From Rallus limicola (taxonomy: Eukaryota; Chordata; Aves; Gruiformes; Rallidae): a DNA stretch of 64,000 nucleotides. Position numbers and translations under genes: made by a program. Of the stretch, positions 16,074-29,700 are shown in pieces. The notes beneath the pieces were generated by a model. That model made no database searches. It was given only the letters and a program-made list of their open reading frames with translations, and was not told the origin of the DNA. The stretch covers positions 8,933,287 to 8,997,286 of the forward strand of contig JAKCOZ010000015.1 of the NCBI GenBank assembly GCA_022605955.1, given 5' to 3'. Numbering within the stretch: position 1 is the stretch's first letter; each line of letters opens with the position of its first letter.

Positions 16074-16600
16074 GAGTCCCAGATTGGTGTGGGTGGGAAG
16101 GGCTGTCAAAGACTCCCCATACCATCCCTGCCATGGGCAGGGACACCCTCTACTAGCTATGGGTGTCCAAAGTCCCATCCATCTTGGCCTTGAACCCTGC
16201 CAGGGATCATGGGACAGCCACAGCTTCTCCAGGCACGCTGTGCCAGGGCCTTCCTGGGAAGGATTTCCGCCTCCTAGACCCTCTCCGTCAGCCCTCCTGC
16301 AGCTGATGGCCATTCCCCTTGGTCTGTCAGTCCCTGCCCTTGGCATCAGACCCTCCCCAGCTTTCCTGGAGCACCTTGAGGGACTGGAAGACGCTCGGAG
16401 GTCTCCCTGGAGCCTTCTCTTCTCCAGGCTGAACCACCCCAACTCTCTCAGCCTGTCTCCAGAGCAGAGGTGCTCCAGCCCTCTGACCGTTTTCATGGCC
16501 TCCTCTGGACTTGCTTCAGTTGCTCAGTCTCCTTCTTGCCCTGGGGACCCCTGTGCCAGATGAAGTACTCCAAGTGGGGTGTTCTGACAGTATAGATGAA
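16074..16600 (-). mobile_element. CR1 LINE 3' fragment with decayed ORF2 C-terminus
   Basis: On + this reads as antisense CR1: CAGAATCACAGAGTCCCAG at the 3' terminus, then CCATGGGCAGGGACACC, AAGTCCCATCCATCTTGGCC, CTCCAGGCTGAACCACCCCA, CTCTCAGCCTGTCTCCAGAG, CTCCTCTGGACTTGCTTCAG and GAAGTACTCCAAGTGGGGTG. It is 5'-truncated, as usual for CR1. Minus-strand translation includes RLRELGWFSLEKRRLQGDL, matching the end of CR1 ORF2 (endonuclease/reverse-transcriptase polyprotein), but later frames are broken. The long open frames at 15933-16496 (-) and 16084-16563 (+) come from this element and its complement, and are not host genes. Confidence 0.92.
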
Positions 16601-16850
16601 CCCATCAGGTTCTTACAGCTTATCCAGCTGTAAACTTAGCTAAGGAAATTGTCTGCATGATGATTGTTGAGTCACTTGATAGTCTAGAAAAACAAACTCA
16701 TGACTATTCCTCTGATGTGAAGCAAGAGAATAGGATGAAGGGACAAAACTGATGGATCTTACAGCTGTTCTCATGCTGGGTATTCTTGTTGTCTAAGGCT
16801 AAAATACAAACAAAAACACCACCAAAAAAACCCACCCAAGAGAAACAATT

Positions 16851-16863
16851 GTGTGTGTGTGTG
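16851..16863. repeat. Short (GT)n microsatellite
   Basis: There are six and a half GT units on +. On the BICD2 pre-mRNA strand it reads (AC)n. It is short and probably not highly mutable. Confidence 0.85.
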
Positions 16864-19114
16864 ACAGACATAAAAATCTCTACATTATGAACAGAAAAAA
16901 GGAATGTGTCCCCTGTGCATAGCAGGGCCAGGTAACAGCACTATGGTCATTACTCTTCAGACTGACACCTACTTGACAAAGCCTATCCACAGTAATGCAG
17001 AACAAGAAACTTTCTTCAGAATGAACCTCAGAAAAACAGCTTCCACTCTGTAGCCTTGGAGGAATGAAATTACTTCTATGCTGCTGGTAGCAAGTTTTAA
17101 AAACCAGCAAGTTATTTAGTACAGATTATACTGCACCATGTCATGTCAGCTATTCTTCTTAAGTAATGCATAAAAGCACATGTGTTAAGCTGTCCTTCCT
17201 CCTGTAGTTTACATAATCAGAACACCTTTGACTTTCTTGGGAAAGAACTGCTCATTTCTTTTTCATCTTCTCTGTACTGGGCACAGCTGCCTCATGACTT
17301 CACAGCCAAAGCATCCTACGAAATCTGTTTTCGTGCCATTAAAACACAAGAGAAATGAAAGAAGATTAAAAAGGAATGGCAATTAGCAATTACTCAGGAG
17401 CAATTACTCCTTGGAGTGATTCTTCCAGGACACAGAGCTGCTGAGCTAGCTAACAGCAGAACTGCTAATCCGTAACCGCCCTGTTGGCCTGTCTCAACAG
17501 GCAGAAGTTGGATAATTCAACAGAAAGCATCAAAACCACGTGTGCCTGCTGCAGCAGCTCCAGGTGTACCAAACATCGCTTCTCCTGCCAAAAACAACCC
17601 CCCTATTCTAAGCCAACATCCTGAGAAGACACAAAAGGAATGACACTATCCTAAACATGCAGTCCTGAATGCTTTCTGATTGATGTGGGTCAACATCTGG
17701 TTTCAACCCACCACCACCCCTACACTACCAGTAGCATCTCAAGAGGAGCTGCTGCCAGATGCGCTCCACCATCTTCCCTGTGCCGCAATTAAGGGCTGAA
17801 TAGATTATGTCAAAAAAGCCCCAGTGACAGCAAAACTCTGTATCCTATCAACCCTGACAAGCAAATCTCCCACAAACATAAAGCAGAGATTCAGACTCAG
17901 TTGATTTCCTGACTTTTAAAGAAGAAAAACTTCCTTTTAGTTTTGACAGGAGGCAGCCTCTGCCCAGCTAGTGGACACACAATCAAGCGTTTTCCACATC
18001 CTTCCTCTTATGTGGATCAAATGCTTCCATTGCAACCACTCTGGAAAGCTTTTGTTCCACCAGACATCTTCCAAGTCTGTTCTCTCCATAGGAAATATCA
18101 CCAGACTTCCAAAAGTCATGCAATAAAGACCAGATCTGCCTACAAATATTCTCTACAAGAGCAAGAAAAGCCACAACAGTTTTTTCTTTCATCAGCAGTC
18201 AGAAAAAATTAAGCAAGGAACTTCCACTGTGTCTCTGTGGTACAGAGCAGTGGATGGTATCCCATCTTCATGTGTTCTTCACAGCACCGAGTCTTCTGGG
18301 AACAACAGCAACATGAAACTTTCACTATGAGGCAGGGCAAGGCTAAGCACAGCAAGAGGGACTGAGGAAAACCAGGCTGTTCATCTTGTGTACAAGCTTA
18401 CAACGGTCACAACATGTTCTCCTTGATTTCTCTTGCATGATGCTTTCAAATTAAATTCACTCTACAAACAGGAGGCCTATGCTATTAGTTCTACATCACA
18501 GGAGGCCTGTTTATATCCATCAGTCTGTCTCCACTTACCTGGACAGCAATGGTGAAACAGCAACTATGTGAACCTCTGACCCTTTCTGATGCATTGTACG
18601 GGAGAAAAGACAAGTCCGTGAGGATGGTCATGCTGACCTGGCTTTTTTGTGGGCCAGAAGGCTGGTATCTCTGCTCACACACCCTGCCCCACTGCTCCCT
18701 ACCTGTAACTATAAGGCAATTCAAACCTAAACACAATACACGAATGGGCATTTGCAGAGGAAAGGAATCCCAAACCACACCTGGACAGCTGCCACAGATG
18801 TTTCTGGTTTAACATTAGAGCTTTCATGCCACTTCGTATGTTCCTCTTCACCCCACCACAGTTTAACAGCAGCAGAAGAATGAGCTAGGCTAAAAAAAGC
18901 AGGGAGATAAATGCACTGAGGTAACAGAAAGTGACAGGCAGAGAAATTCCTGACTGCAAGGTTCCAGTTATTTATCCTGTCAGGTTTTGATTTTTAATTT
19001 TATGTAACTGAGTTCAATTTGTGTTCAAAGTTTAAGATCAGTCACACCCAGCTGACTGTCAGCCTTTATTTCCAGTCAAGAAACTAAACTCATCTTCCCC
19101 AGTTCAGCAGAAGG

Positions 19115-19134
19115 AAAAAAAAAAAAAAAAAAAA
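19115..19134 (+). repeat. A20 homopolymer (U20 in the BICD2 pre-mRNA)
   Basis: There are twenty consecutive A on +. It sits 1.7 kb inside the intron that follows exon 2. No upstream processed-gene sequence or flanking direct repeat was found, so a retroposed pseudogene tail is not supported. Confidence 0.9.
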
Positions 19135-20867
19135 TCTTTACAACAAATCTTCCAAAGCAGCCTGGTATCACCCACTTCTCCCTGGGGCCGGCTGCTTGCG
19201 CAAGAGGGCTGTGGGTGAGCTGGAAGGACAAAGCATAAGCAAAAACCTTGCAGACTGGCAGCTCATCTGAGGGTGGTATGCAGCAAAATGCAGCTCTAAG
19301 CAAAGGTGGCTGAAATGTGGCAGTACCCAGAAGGAACAAATCACCTCCAGCAGCAGTGACAAAGAGAACTGGACCAAGATCTGCTGAGCTGTGCTCTTTG
19401 AGCAGTGCCTGGGACCAGCTACAGGCACAACGCTGCCCCTGGGGTGGGGAGCTCCTCTTTAAAGCTGTTCTGAAAGGTTGGGAAAGACAGACAAGAGCTC
19501 TGTGCGTGCATGCAGGGACTGGTTCCTGGCCTATGCCGAGCACATGGACTGGTTCCAGCTTTGTTATCCCACAGCCAGGACCCGTGAAATTAAAGCAGCG
19601 CCTGACTGGCCTGTTTGATCACCTCTGAAAATTCATCCCACAAATCCCCTTCTCTGTCTTACCCCAAAAGAGAGGTACTACTGAACCCCCACACCTCCCC
19701 AGGAGTAACCCACACTTCCTCATTAATTTTACCACCAAATATTATCCATGTATTTGTTACTATGTCCTAAAGAAATTAAATGAGATGCTCATGTTTTTCA
19801 GCTGCAGTTGTGTGGAGCGTGCTGAGACCGAGACACAGGCTCCTAGGTAAGTTCCCTCCTGGCAGGGCAGGCCAGTCAATTATCTCAGGGCTAGCTGGGA
19901 CTAGTACCCAGCACTTCAAAAGAAGGTGCAAGAAAGCCCATGAGTAATAACTGCTGATTGTCTACCACATCCATCTGTGGTTTACAGTTTAATTTCTACC
20001 CAGTCTAAATTTAAGCAATGGTTTGAGCACTCAAAAAAAAAAAAAGATCTTTTCTGCATCAGTACCACAAGGACTCCTGGTGAGCTCCAGATTTCCTAAG
20101 TGATGAAACTCTTGTCAGTTAATTTCTCAGCAATTTTCCCCTCAGAAGTAGGCAGTTTCAGTACTAAACTAAGGAAAGGTCAATGCTACTTTGAGGTAGT
20201 AAATTAAGCAACTTATGAGAAAGTAAAAGCCAATACTTTCATGACAGAACACACAAAAACTTTAAACTTTATTATTATCCTTTTGTGCAATTTGGTGTTT
20301 TGTTATGCTCTCACATCCTTAGATATTAGGGTGGGAAAAGTGATAGAAGGGGAAATTATGCCACAAATATTTTGCAGCAAGAAAACCTGTTCTGAGAGTG
20401 AGGCAGAAAAAGAACATCCAACACATCTGTGTGCTTGGACTAATCAGATTCCTCTGCTTTTCAAGGCAGTTCTCAGACAGAGCACTGATATGCAGTACCC
20501 ACAGGACCAGTGTGGCCTCCACACAGAGTCCCACATCTGTCAAAAGAGCTGGGCCACAATGCAGTGGTCACCACAGAACTAGCGGGTATCTGAAAAAGGC
20601 AGAATGAACACGTGCTGGGTGGCCACAATGGTTCTACAACAGGCTGGCTCAATGGATGGAAACAGAAAGCTGGATTTACTGTACAGCTGGATTACAGTGT
20701 CAGCTGGACTTAACACCTTGCTCAAGTCCAGGGACACAACCCATCTTAGCAGCTGCCAGTATTAAGCAGGTATCAATCAGCTCAAGAATACTCCTTGTTT
20801 TGTTACACAGCACAACAACACATAACTGCAATACAAGCTGCAATGAGCACTGGGTACCTCCACTCAC

Positions 20868-21080
20868 CTCTTTCAATTCCTGGGCAACAGAATTAAGGCG
20901 TTCATTCTCAGACTGGGTGTTGGCAAGGACATTTCTGAGCTGCTTCAGTTCTGTCTGCAGCTCCATAACCTTCTTCATGTAGTACTCTTCCTTGGTAGCA
21001 GATTCTTGAATCAAGGTCTCTTCTCTGCTCTCTCCATCTGCTGCTACCTTCTTGTGGTTGGTATGGGCCTGCCCAAAAGC
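20868..21080 (-). CDS. BICD2: BICD2 exon 2, first coiled coil
   Basis: The exon is 213 bp, exactly 71 codons, phase 0 on both sides. On the minus strand it runs [71 protein letters not shown]. The acceptor is GACTGTCCTAG just before 21080 and the donor GAG|GTGAGT after 20868. It corresponds to human BICD2 residues about 81-151. [22 protein letters not shown] separates it from BICD1, which has MQNELKQSRAVVTNVQAENERL. The serine equivalent to human Ser107, the recurrent SMALED2 site, is residue 27 of the exon and is conserved in LIQESATK. The upstream CC1 box (AAxxG), which contacts the dynein light intermediate chain, is encoded by exon 1 and so lies outside this window. An open frame at 20700-21014 is the exon plus intron read-through. 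Confidence 0.97.
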
Positions 21081-24000
21081 CTAGGACAGTCAGAAAACAA
21101 ATCTTTTATTAGCAAACCCAAAATTCTGCATAAGTAATTTCAATTTTAAATAGCTGAAACTATTAACCCTCATACCTCTTTGATGCAAAACAATGCAACC
21201 TTATCTTAACACTGTCCACTTCTAGGATCACACCTGTAAATGCTATCAAGAGGCCATGGCTTTTGAAAGTAACATGCAACACCCAATCAGTATTTTGTGA
21301 TGCACAAGATACTTACATAGAACCTCACAGAAACCCTCTTGGGAAGGATCAACAATGTATTGATTGGAGTCTGCTCTTAAAGCAAGACTTTAGTTTTCAA
21401 CAAGACAACTGCAAGACCAGACACTGTTGTATTCTCGTATTCTCTACAGATGGGCCAGACTCACTCCTGCAAAAACCTGAATCACTGAAAGCAGATTTAG
21501 TATTAGCAGCTTGTTCCATTTCTTAGGCTGGGAGCACACCTGCTCTTCCTGATGCAGCTATACCAAAGAAACACATCATCACTCTCAGCTGCTCATGGCT
21601 GGAGATTACTGCCCCCTCAAAACCTGCTAACCCACTGCAGCCATACGTGAGTGAGGTTAGCAGGGCTGCCTGTAACCAGGCTAAGCTGATGTGGGTCATT
21701 CTGGCTGAAGTAGGTCAGCGGACGCTCACCCAACCAGCTCTGCTGCCTGTTCTCTGAGACATCATCTCTAGCAGCGTGCCAGCAAAGGGACTTAGAGATC
21801 CAACCTCTTCAGCACAGCATGCCTCTATTTAGACGTGACATTCTCAGTTTTTACCTCCTCTTGCTTCTTTCTGTGAGTTCTCCTTCTGCTTGAAACACTA
21901 TGAGGTGACAGTCCTAGCAGTGGTGCTCTCCAACACAATGGCAAGCAGCCCATACGGATACCCTCGCCACTGGACTGGAGCCTTTACTAAGAGTGCCTTT
22001 TACTAAGAGATGTTATAAAGCAGAGAGTTTAACATTTAAGTAGGTGTAATATTTGTAACAGCCTAGAAGATGCACCAAAGTCACTGAGATTAAATAATGC
22101 CATCTTTTAGGTGCTGCATGTGTGCGCACCACAATCCAATCTAAAGTGCATGGAACATTCAGGTGCTGCAGCATCTTTTGGGATGGCAGCGTGCCTATGG
22201 CAGGTTTTCATAGCCAACATTAATAGCAGGCATTAAGCCAGGTCAAGGACAGATCAGCATCTCCTAAAACTCCTTGTCTAGTTACATATTACATTTCAAA
22301 TAATCGTGTTTTGCTGGCTCTTCAGAAATAACTGTCAGCGCTGACAAAATACCTGCTTTGAAGAGAAGCAGATTTAAGTATTTTATTACTTATGTATATT
22401 AGAGCAGGAGCATTAATAGTACAGTAATTCTTGAATACACCAGGGCCGAGACAGATGATGGAACGTGCTAGCTCTGCCTACAGTTAGACACCAACATATT
22501 GCTCCTATCAGATTAAATTTTATTTCAGATAAGCAAGTCAGATACAGGAGACTAATATCCATCGAAGAAATTCTAGCCAGATTCACTGAAATGACCCAAG
22601 GGAAATTAAAAAGCGTCACATTTCAGACAGAAAGTAAAGCACCATCTGTGCAAGTCCTTGTCAAATGAGTTTCAACAAAGCAGCTTAAAAGCCTAATACC
22701 TAACATCTCCATAAACATTAAAGGGATAGCAAAAAACATGCAAGCTTGTCAAATACACTGGTTTTTTTCTTCATAAAGAACAGAGATCCACCTTTTATAG
22801 ACCTGCATTTGTTACACAAATCTGACACACAGAAAGAGACTGATCCACCCAGTGAGGGGGCAGGACAGTCTTGGCAGCAGGATGCCAAGGCAGAGCAGGC
22901 TGAAGCGCAGGGTGCTCAAAGCCACCTGTGATCAGCCAGACAGCAGCGTCCAGGCCTGATTCAATCCCAGAACTCTGTAATACCATTCACGGGGAAATCC
23001 TTAAGAATGACGACTAATTTGCTCTTAAAACTTGCAAAGCAGATGCCAGGCCTTGGGTTTCTTTAACAACTGAGAAGATCGCTGTATTGCAGGAGCCACT
23101 AGTGACAGGGAACATGCAAACACAGGCAGTGACATAGTGAATGACACAGTGGGTGAGACCAGGGGGGCTTTGAATTTTTGTTTTTCTTAATCCAATATCC
23201 TGTCTTCTACAGAAGCTAATGCCAAATGCTGCAGAGAAAGGTGCAAGAAACCCCATAATCCCCCAGAGTTAGGGCCTGCCTTGAGCCCTGAAGCAGAATG
23301 CTTAATGTAAATTTAGAAGAGCTATTAATGTTTAGTTACCGGTGTAAAAGATTCCCTTATATTTCATGGGTTTGTGCATTTTTGGCCTCAAAATCCTACA
23401 GCAATGAAGTTCTGTACTTTAAATCCCACTCTTACTCAACAGGGTTTTTTTGTCAGTTTACAGGTTTCCCACATTTTCATAAAAAAAGAACATATTTTGT
23501 TCAGAGACTTGAAGATATGCTGTTTTTCCATGATCCCCTGTCAATCATTCACTGTTTTTGGAGACCTCCTTCACAACCCCCCTGTTTCCTTGTGAAGGTA
23601 AAGTTCAGCAAGTTACCTTTACTCTTTTTACATGCCGTAAGTCAGACTCCCTTTTTGGAAACGGCCTTTTATTAGGGCTTGTCCCAAATGACAAGACTAA
23701 CCCAACAGGAACCACAGATGTCAGCTCACAGAGGCCAAATGCAGAAACCAGCTCGTGGACTGCCCTTACCAGAGCGCGTTGTGATTCTTTGTGGGCCCCT
23801 ATTATTTCTGCACAGCAAGGCTGTTATTTGCTCTCAACCACCAAGCTTGTGAAGTTTCAGCAGAAAGCCATTAGTGTGATGCTACTGTTGTCCCAGGTCA
23901 GGAAGATGGGTACAGAACCACAAGTAAACAGAGTCTGACAAGAGGCAGAACACAGGAAACCTTCTGAAAAGACATGGCCATCAAGACAGGCAGCCTCCAA

Positions 24001-26697
24001 CAATTCTATCTGGCTGGATTTATAGGGGAGCACTTAAGGAGCACCTCCTTTCTAACCAAGCTTCATTATCACTCTTGTATGTACTTAGAAATGACCTCAT
24101 ACATTCATGCTACAAGCCATTTTTATAATTGCAACAGCCTGTGTGGAACAGGAAATTTAACTTTAATAAAATTGTGCAAAATTACAGGGCAATGCAATTA
24201 CCTTCCATGGCTATAGCCCAGGCCTGTTTCAAATCAAGCTATTAAAAGGAAAACTGACTTTTTACCTATATGCACAGAACCCATAAACCTTCACATAGCC
24301 AGTAGTCCTGCATCCACTTTTGCTTCACCATTATATAAAGCACAAAAATAGAAGTCAGAGTTACTCAGCCCTTCCTCCTCTTCTAAAACCTCTATCTCTA
24401 TTGACTAAAGTACCAAAATAGGGAAGAAAACTGTTCACTTATGTAAGAATTACACTCTTATGTAAGAGCTATACTCTTTGGAGTATCTCTTCACAAAAGA
24501 ATTTTTGATCGCTCATCTGCACATGCCTCGCTGGACATGAAGGCTGCAAAGCATCATGTTCTGCTGAACAGCTGCCTAAAGGAATGACAGGACACTAATA
24601 TTAGGGGACTATCACTACTTCCAAGTTTTCCAAGGTCTGGTCAAAAGCAAAATGAAAGAGTTCATGAACCAAAATGCTATCTTGCTGTATGCTCAGCTAG
24701 AGGTTCTCATTGGTACACTGGAAAACCCATTACTCCAAGGGAGAAAGGTATGATTAGCCTTAAACTACCTCTTCACGAGAGACAGACTGAAAACACTCCT
24801 GTGGTTTTAATGCTATCTGAAAGTATCTGAAACCAATTTCCACCCCAAAGTCACACAACCTCAAATTCTGTGCAGTCATTTATCTCTGAACCAAGTGAAC
24901 ATGAAACACTTCCCAGCAAAGGTTCAGTTACGTGGTGCAGGGCAGTGTAAGGGAGCAAGGAGTACACGTCAAGCCCTGAGAAATGGTGCTAACTATTGGT
25001 TATAGCTAATAACCTGTTGTCAAAGCTGTAGATCAACTGAAAGCCTGACAAGTATTCTCTTGTTGAGCTGACATTGCCTACCAGTACACGTGGTCTTTCA
25101 GCCCTCCTCCTCCAAAGACAAAGGAATGCGGCCTAAAGGCAACCCTGAAGCTAATGGGATGTTTACCATAATGAGCTGATGAAGGTTTACCAAAATACAT
25201 ATCATCAACCAAAATGCTATTAAATCAACTTTCATGTTAGCAGCATTACTGACATCAGCAGATTCAAAGCAATTACAGATGACATGTTATCGTACTCTTG
25301 AGTAGCTCAGAAAATCTGATTGCCAAAAGTCAAGGATATCTCTACATGTTTAATCTTCAGTCAATGATGTCCTAAAACTATAAAGACTACAAAACTCCCC
25401 ACAGTAATTATGTATGGAAACAGGAATTTGGATGGCAAATGGATATGGTAGACTTGTCCATTAACTGCGCTGTCCATAAAACAGTCAAAACCAGCTCACT
25501 TCAAATGAGGGATCAAACTGCCTTTAACTCGGGTTTAAAGCACCAGTTTCCAAAAGACAGATTTGGTAAAAAGTGAAAGCTTCCTCTAGGTTTGATAATT
25601 ACTCAGATTTATCTGTGTATTTTGCAGGAAGAATCTGATCTCAATCATCTTATAGATGAGCAGATAGTTTTGCATAAAAGCTATCGGACTGAAAGAGGCT
25701 TTTGTATAGAATTCCAAGCTTTGAGAAGATAGTATTGCTGACTCCTTGAAGATTAGCATACTTGGTAAGCTATCAAGCACTTCTTAACAAGACTGTTAGG
25801 ATTTTAAACCTAGCCTTTTTCAAAAAGTTCCTTTGCATGCAGATGTTCCCTGATCACATGAAACGTGACAGATCTCTGAAACACACTTGGCATGTTTCAA
25901 ATGTCACACTTCTCCCAGAACAGCCACTGTGATACAAGAGCAATGCAAAAACTTGATCTCAGTCATGCCCAAAAGCAAGACCCTAGTAAACCTCGTGGAA
26001 ATCCAGCTCGGTTTGCCTCTTTCTTTGACCTGTCACTCCAGACCTCCTCTTAGCTGTGCACAGCTCCTGCTTGTTTGCAGTTCTTGTAGCACATAGATTT
26101 CAGAGGTGGTGAAAAGAGACATTGAGCAGAGTGGGGCTGGAGTGTGCTGCATTACAGCATTTACAAAAGCTTTTAGTGGTCCACATGCAGTAGCATAGAG
26201 AGCACAGTTCTGTCACTATTGAGAACCAGGATGCTCCTGGCAACCAAGCTATGTATAGCCACCAAGGGACAGCAAGGAGAGAGACTAAAATACAATATGG
26301 TTTTGTTTCTGATTCTTCCCAGACTAAAAATTAAGTTGCTGTTTCTAATAAAGGATAGAAAAAGCTTGAAAAATACTAACACAGAAAATATCAATTACCT
26401 TTTGAATCAAGAACATCAGAAAGAGCAAAATGGCAATATTCAACCTTAGCATCATTAACAGGTGGGTAGAGACAGAACTCAAATGCAAGGCTCGAGTCCT
26501 GGGTGCTGAAGACAGACACCCTAGTGGGCTCCAAAGACAAATTCCCACAAGAGAAGGTATGTGCAAGCAAGTGATCCTGCATCCCAGTGACAGAGCTGGA
26601 CCATATGTCAAGACTAGCATCAAAGACTCAGGAGTCAGACAAATGAAATCACCTAAAACTGCTGGGGACATAACAGCCAATGCTGTCCTTGTTGGAT

Positions 26698-26730
26698 TTA
26701 CCATTTTTTACAGTATTACCATTTTTTACA
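26698..26730. repeat. Tandem duplication, two copies of TTACCATTTTTTACA
   Basis: The same 15-mer occurs at 26698-26712 and 26716-26730, an 18-bp period. This is a likely replication-slippage duplication. Confidence 0.85.
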
Positions 26731-29700
26731 TCATTGGGTAATTGGGTGCCTTTGCTACTAATAAAAGAGTGTACTTCCTTCTCTTATACCCCATGAAACC
26801 AATGATGCCTGGCCCTGGCATTCCCCCATTGACAGGTAGGGTGCTACCTCCAGAAGTCCTGAGTTTTCATAAACCCCTCATGGAGTTCATTACAAACAGC
26901 ATCCAGATTACAATCCATCCAGCACCTACATGCTCCAGCTTGCTTTAGACATGACAAAACTCTAGTATTGCAATTTTCAGGATTATACACCTCAGAGGCC
27001 AAGACTTCATTTTCCCTGTTACAGAGAGCCTAAACCCAGTGGTGCCCAACCTCTTTTTGTTCCCCAAACCACACTGTTCGAGCTGCCTTCTTTGTCCTGG
27101 AGGTTATTTTGCCATCTTGAGGGGTCAGATTGCTTTATTCACATAAATACAAAGCTAGGAAAGCAGATACAGTTATATACTCTCTGCTTATCACAGACTT
27201 CCAGCCAGCATTAACGTCTCATACACAAGCTCTGGATAAGATCAATGGCATACAAAAATTTTAAGTCTCAAGACATTCCATGCTATTGATATTGAATGTC
27301 AAGGATGCTTTCCTGCTTATTTCACAAACCTGGTGTGATAACAAAAAAGCAAAGGGATGTAAAGAAGTCCAAAGATCAATTTTTCCTTCCTGCCAGTTAT
27401 CTGTAACTGAAAGTGCAATCAGGGAGAACTAGCACTGCAATAGAAAAGAAAGAGAAATGCTACCTTCAAGTGAATGTTTAACCACAAATCCTTCAGCTGA
27501 ACAAGAGTCAAGATGTTATTAATGTATTTGCAGTAAAGCGATTGTTAACATTTTATAGCCAGCTTGAAATGTGTATTTGTGAAGTGACTACAAAAGCCTA
27601 ACAGGTAAAAAAAGGAAGAGACAAAAGACCATAATAAAATTGCTACAGGGCATAGAATCAGATCACTGGGATGAAAATACCAGCAAGATAGCACCCATTT
27701 CTGCACATAAAAGACAGAAATACTGTGCAAGTCTAGAAGCAAAGGTCATGACATTTAGGAAAAGCTGGTAAAGGTCAAGCCTTGGGACTCAGGATGGCTT
27801 CAGCTGTCAGGGCTTGCTGCCTTCTGCTGGCAGCTTAGCTCAGCATCTTCCTTTTTTCAGATGCTGGCCATTGGTGGAAACATGCTGGACTAAAGAGGTG
27901 ACAGATCTGATTCAGTATGGCAACTTATTCATCCTCGATGCCTGCTCTCACACCCAACAGCTCTGTGGGATTTTGTTTTGTTAGTGACTAGCTGCTCTTC
28001 AAATCTCATACGAAGTGCCATGCAAAAGCAGCCCCAAACAAAACCCAAAAAACACCTCAAAAAAACCCCAGACACTAAAGAGAACGGGGTGGGGTGAAAT
28101 ATAAATTGAGCCACTCATCCTGCAGAGACTGATGGTGACAATGGCTGCTGAAGGGCACTGTCTGCATGAAATCTCTGGCTCTGTCCTCACCTCTCTCCAG
28201 CCTGTAACCCCCCTGCCCTTCTCCCAACCTCCCCCACTTTTTGTTATCTGTGGGAGTTTAACCCATATAGGGCAGCTTTACCCTCTGAAGTAGAGACTGA
28301 CGCTTTTCTGAGGAGCCGTGTCCCAGCCCAACTTGCAATTTCAGTTTCAGTAGGCCTCTTACAACACCTCATTCTGAAAAGCATCATGGGGGCTGGCCAG
28401 GGAACAGCCAGCCTACAGTGCCCCTCACAAGCCGCGTACAAACGGTACCGTGCAGGGCTGGTATTCTCCTCCCTCTGCATGGAAATGTTTGTATTTTGCT
28501 CCTAGCACCTTCATTCTAATTATCAATGTCTCATCAACATTAAACTAATCAGGAGATGTCAATATGCATCAGAGATTCATTAGAACTAAAAGCCATTTGA
28601 ATTTTTGTTCGTGTTTCTGCATTATCAGTGTGAATTTAATTACAAAAATTTAACACCAGTTCAGCTCCTAATTCTTTCTGCTTATCAGAAAGCCAAACCT
28701 GTTGTCCATGGCTTCACCAGGCATTGCACATTTTTCATAACAAATTCATTTATGGCCATAATGATCTAAAATAATGATAGCAAAGTGCAAAACTACTTTT
28801 CTGAAGAGATAGACATGTCTGTACAGGGAGCAAGGAATTTAATAAAAGGAGGCATTAAGTTCCTCTTGCGGATTGCATTCATACATTTTCCTTTTAGACT
28901 TTCTTATAAAGTGGCCATTAGTGCATTCCCCAATTAACAGATCAGCGCTTTAACAGCTTCTCAGCACCAGACCTGTATCAGAAACCTTAAAGCTGTGCTG
29001 CAGCAACACAAACATTTTCATGCGTTCCCACAAACATCATAATCCTTTGAGCATGACCTAATCCCACTGACTCAGTTCCTTGCAGCTCCAGGTTCCTTCA
29101 TCTGGTGACCAGTGCTGACACCAGCACTAGTAAGATGGAGAGGATGGATGGATGTGCAAGATGCTCATCCCTCCTTCCAGAACAAACCAGCTCAGCTCTG
29201 GGTCCAGACCTCCGGGTCTTGCATTGCATGAATTAGTCCTGTGCAGGTTTCTCTCTGTTCTCCTTGGACGTAGAGAGCAGCATGACAGAAGTCAGCAGTA
29301 CAGTTACCCCCTCCCCCCCCACCCCGAAGCACCAGCCACAGCAGACCATGAGAGATGCTCTGGAAACGTCAGAGGAGCACAAGGCAGGAGGGACAGGCTG
29401 GCAGCAGCATGGTCAAGCTCTGGCACACTGTCACCACCACCTGAGCCAAGCCAGTGTGATCATCACTTACACAAGCTTTAACAGGGTTTCAGGTTCAGCC
29501 GGAAGAAATGCCTTATAAGATCATAATGTTCTCCTTCACAGATTAGAGGGACATTCCACAGATGATTTAGAGGGATTTTTTTTTTTTCCCCTTGGTGGTA
29601 AGATCACACTGGACCCTGTATATTTAGTGTTCTACTGATGGGTGAAAAGACCTGATGATAGAAGTCTAATTTAGCCTGTCAGTTTAGTTAGTTAGACACT

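Larger units (their letters stand above)
2809..20867 (-). other. BICD2: BICD2 intron between exons 2 and 3 (18,059 bp)
   Basis: The intron is bounded by donor GAG|GTGAGT at 20867 and acceptor TTTTTCCAG ending at 2809. Contents I can name are a CR1 remnant near 5874, a hairpin at 8250-8277, a truncated plus-strand LTR at 14325-14855, a CR1 3' fragment at 16074-16600, a short (GT)n at 16851-16863, and A runs of 11 or more at 7833, 9862, 13175, 19115 and 20033. A T10/A8 junction lies at 13142-13159. Elsewhere (2809-5870, 5950-14320, 16610-20860) it is ordinary unique-looking intron with scattered short frames on both strands and no supported exon. Confidence 0.93.

Noticed and set aside
15933..16563. 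Long overlapping open frames on both strands (187 and 159 codons)
   Set aside because: They coincide with a CR1 3' fragment; the minus frame contains CR1 ORF2 C-terminal sequence with decay and the plus frame is its complement.
19076..19543. 155-codon minus-strand open frame
   Set aside because: It runs through the A20 tract as a phenylalanine run and has no family similarity; probably chance.
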